6,024 bases of DNA, taken from an uncultured Clostridia bacterium (GTDB taxonomy: Bacteria > Bacillota > Clostridia > Christensenellales > Borkfalkiaceae). The notes under the pieces are model-generated. The model did no database searches, was not told the origin of the DNA, and saw only the letters and a list, made by a program, of their open reading frames with translations. The stretch is from positions 1 to 6,024 of the forward strand of contig CANREU010000101.1 of assembly GCA_947629725.1 (NCBI GenBank), written 5' to 3'. Shown in pieces: positions 4,813 through 6,024 of the stretch. Positions within the stretch are counted from its first letter, which is position 1. The number at the start of each line of letters is the position of its first letter. Both the position numbers and the translations under genes were made by a program.

Positions 4813-4857
4813 CATTCCGACGCCGCGCTTTGCGCGGCGGAGCGAATCTCGCTTTTT
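4811..4857. repeat. GTCATTCCGA-type repeat with hairpin
   Basis: GTCATTCCGA (4811-4820) leads into the hairpin CGCCGCGC/GCGCGGCG (4821-4828/4832-4839), then AGCGA/TCGCT (4841-4845/4849-4853) and TTTT. The arrangement GTCATTCCGA ... GAGCGAATC resembles the dispersed 'GTCATTCCGA...GAGGAATC' repeats I recall from many bacterial genomes. The last small hairpin with T-tract could be a weak plus-strand terminator, but no plus-strand gene precedes it. Confidence 0.6.
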
Positions 4858-4895
4858 CGTGTTTGCACGATCTCAAGGGCGGACCCCCTCCCCTA

Positions 4896-4926
4896 CCCCT
4901 CCCCCTGACGCAGGGGGAGGGCAAGA
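4896..4926. repeat. CCCCTCCCCCT hairpin repeat, copy 2
   Basis: An 11-bp perfect stem CCCTCCCCCTG (4897-4907) / CAGGGGGAGGG (4911-4921) with the loop ACG, then CAAGA. It is the counterpart of 1281-1311. It lies about 60 bp past the asparaginase stop and is the first strong hairpin on that transcript, but lacks a U-tract. Confidence 0.8.
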
Positions 4927-4984
4927 GCTGAAAGTATAAGGAGGAAAGCAAGAGGAAAGGCGTAAAAATTTTCTGCGAAACCTC

Positions 4985-5971
4985 TTATAAAATGTCCTTC
5001 CCCACGGGGGTGTAGAAGAGCTTCTCGAGGTCCCCCTTTGCGAAGGGCAGGAGCCACATGAGTTTGGCAACGGTCGCCTCGAGGGTCATGCTGCGCGCCT
5101 CGAGCACCCGCCCCAAAGAGCGGAGTTTGCGGCCCACTTCGTAGCGGTCGAGCGCGCTCCCCTCCCGCTCCACCTGTGTGGTGAACACGGCGGGCCGTCC
5201 CAAAGACAAAAACTTTTTGAGACGGGCGGCAAAGGCGCCGTCGCCGTAGTCGGGAAGCCCCCCCGTGCCGAAGGATTCGACGACGAGCGCGCTGCACTTT
5301 TCGTCGAGCCAGTCAAAGATGGCGGGATCGAGCCCCGGGATGAGTTTTAAGACGAACACCCCGCCGTCGAGTTCGTGATAAAAGACGGGCGCTCCCTCCG
5401 GCCTCTCCCCGCGGATGTAGTAGAAGGGCTTGCCGTCCCGCATGACGGCGATCTCGGGATAGTCGATGCTCGAAAAGGCGTTGTAGCTGCGGGTGCGCGT
5501 CTTCTTGGCGCGGGTACCGAGGATGACGTTCCCGTCGAACACGATGTGCACGCCGTGCGCCCCGTCGTCCGCGCAGAAGGCGAAGGCGTCCGCGAGGTTG
5601 CGGCGGGCGTCGGTATCCCGCAGGTAGACGGACTTCTGGGAGCCCGTGAGCACGATGGGCTTTGCGGAATTCTGCACGAGGTAGGAGAGCGCCGCGGCGG
5701 TGTATGCCATCGTATCGGTGCCGTGGACGACGACGAACCCGTCGTACACCGCATACTTCTCCTCAACGATGCGCGCGAGCTCGAGCCAGCGGGCGGGGTG
5801 GATGTTGGTGCTGTCGAGATTGAAGGGCTGCACCGTCTCCACGAGGCACACGTCGCGGAGTTCGGGCACGTAGGACAAGAGCTCCTCCGAAGTGACGGAG
5901 GGCGCGAGCCCGTTCTCGGTCGGTTTGGAGGCGATGGTGCCCCCCGTTGCGATGAGTAAGATCTTCTTCAC
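4985..5971 (-). CDS. ansA: Type I L-asparaginase
   Basis: A 328-residue asparaginase/glutaminase-family enzyme that hydrolyses L-asparagine to aspartate and ammonia. The catalytic elements are present: ATGGTIAS (8-15) with nucleophile Thr12, DSTN (53-56) with the substrate-contact serine, VVHGTDTMAYTA (81-92) with Thr85-Asp86, and a lysine at 156/157 in the AKKT stretch at the expected position. Later family segments include LTGSQ (108-112), VESFGTGG (231-238) and FTTQ (263-266). No signal peptide is seen, so it should be cytosolic like AnsA-type enzymes. Length is typical (about 330). The start is GTG at 5971-5969, with AAGGAG six bases upstream; it places the protein's first residues exactly at the family N-terminus, and no ATG fits. 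A preceding gene ends about 10 bp upstream, suggesting an operon. Type I rather than II is inferred from the lack of a signal peptide and the close match in length. Confidence 0.93.
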   Translation of the reverse strand: MKKILLIATGGTIASKPTENGLAPSVTSEELLSYVPELRDVCLVETVQPFNLDSTNIHPARWLELARIVEEKYAVYDGFVVVHGTDTMAYTAAALSYLVQNSAKPIVLTGSQKSVYLRDTDARRNLADAFAFCADDGAHGVHIVFDGNVILGTRAKKTRTRSYNAFSSIDYPEIAVMRDGKPFYYIRGERPEGAPVFYHELDGGVFVLKLIPGLDPAIFDWLDEKCSALVVESFGTGGLPDYGDGAFAARLKKFLSLGRPAVFTTQVEREGSALDRYEVGRKLRSLGRVLEARSMTLEATVAKLMWLLPFAKGDLEKLFYTPVGKDIL

Positions 5972-5981
5972 GCCGCTCTCC

Positions 5982-6023
5982 TTATGCGAAGAAATCGAAG
6001 GGAAGGGCCAAAAGCTCCGTCGT
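5982..6023 (-). CDS. C-terminal end of an unidentified gene upstream of asparaginase (partial)
   Basis: One minus-strand frame reads 13 codons ending ELLALPFDFFA and a TAA at 5984-5982 that overlaps the asparaginase ribosome binding site. The same stop/ribosome-binding-site overlap occurs between metI and metQ, which suggests a real upstream gene in an operon with asparaginase. Too little is visible to name it, and chance openness of 13 codons cannot be excluded. Confidence 0.45.
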   Translation of the reverse strand, partial: TTELLALPFDFFA

Positions 6024-6024
6024 T

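Larger units (their letters stand above)
4381..4984. other. Repeat-rich intergenic region between the met promoter and the asparaginase gene
   Basis: About 600 bp without a convincing protein or RNA gene. Open frames here lack usable start signals and cross repeat boundaries. An AAGGAGG at 4938-4944 on the plus strand has no start codon at a proper distance. The region holds several GC-rich hairpins and repeat modules listed separately, around a comparatively AT-rich patch at 4627-4708. Both neighbouring genes are on the minus strand: asparaginase ends towards this region and the met operon starts from its left edge. No canonical intrinsic terminator for asparaginase is seen. Confidence 0.8.

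Noticed and set aside
4841..4857. Plus-strand intrinsic terminator
   Set aside because: The stem is only 5 bp with four T, and no plus-strand gene lies upstream; it is better seen as part of the GTCATTCCGA-type repeat.
4938..4944. AAGGAGG ribosome binding site on the plus strand, suggesting a small gene
   Set aside because: No ATG, GTG or TTG follows at a usable distance, and no open frame results.
5375..5959. 194-residue plus-strand ORF
   Set aside because: It is antisense to the asparaginase gene, with composition typical of a shadow frame and no start signals.

Overview
The window looks like chromosomal DNA of a GC-rich member of the Bacillota, most likely a gut-type Clostridia. The grounds are strong AAGGAG-type ribosome binding sites in front of nearly every gene, two Gram-positive-style lipoprotein signal peptides, sigma-A-type promoters with 17-bp spacers, and gene families typical of Clostridia (FNT channel, metNIQ, type I asparaginase). 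The phylum is a fair inference; nothing here fixes the genus.

Left part (1-1069): a divergent pair. A lipoprotein gene runs off the left edge on the minus strand. A formate/nitrite-transporter-family channel runs on the plus strand, with its own near-consensus promoter and a clean intrinsic terminator, so it is probably monocistronic.

Middle (1537-4347, all minus strand): a complete methionine ABC importer operon transcribed metN-metI-metQ. MetN is the ATPase, MetI the permease and MetQ the lipid-anchored binding protein. Junctions are tight: metN stop and metI start are directly adjacent, and the metI stop overlaps the metQ ribosome binding site. Upstream lies a strong promoter, a 25-codon leader ORF with three internal Met codons, alternative hairpins, and an intrinsic terminator placed before metN. 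No other promoter fits between terminator and metN, so the operon should be controlled by attenuation. No T-box or SAM riboswitch was recognised, so this looks like a ribosome-dependent methionine attenuator. MetN itself is unusual: it has a basic insertion of about 30 residues in the ATPase helical subdomain and a methionine-sensing NIL domain that seems to lack its central part.

Right part (4985-6024, minus strand): a complete type I L-asparaginase with a GTG start, closely preceded by the last codons of an unidentified gene.

Two intergenic stretches (1070-1536 and 4381-4984) flank the met operon. Both are packed with short GC-rich palindromes, including three sequence modules present once on each side in the same orientation. 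They hold no convincing protein gene and look like a dispersed family of REP/MITE-like intergenic repeats.
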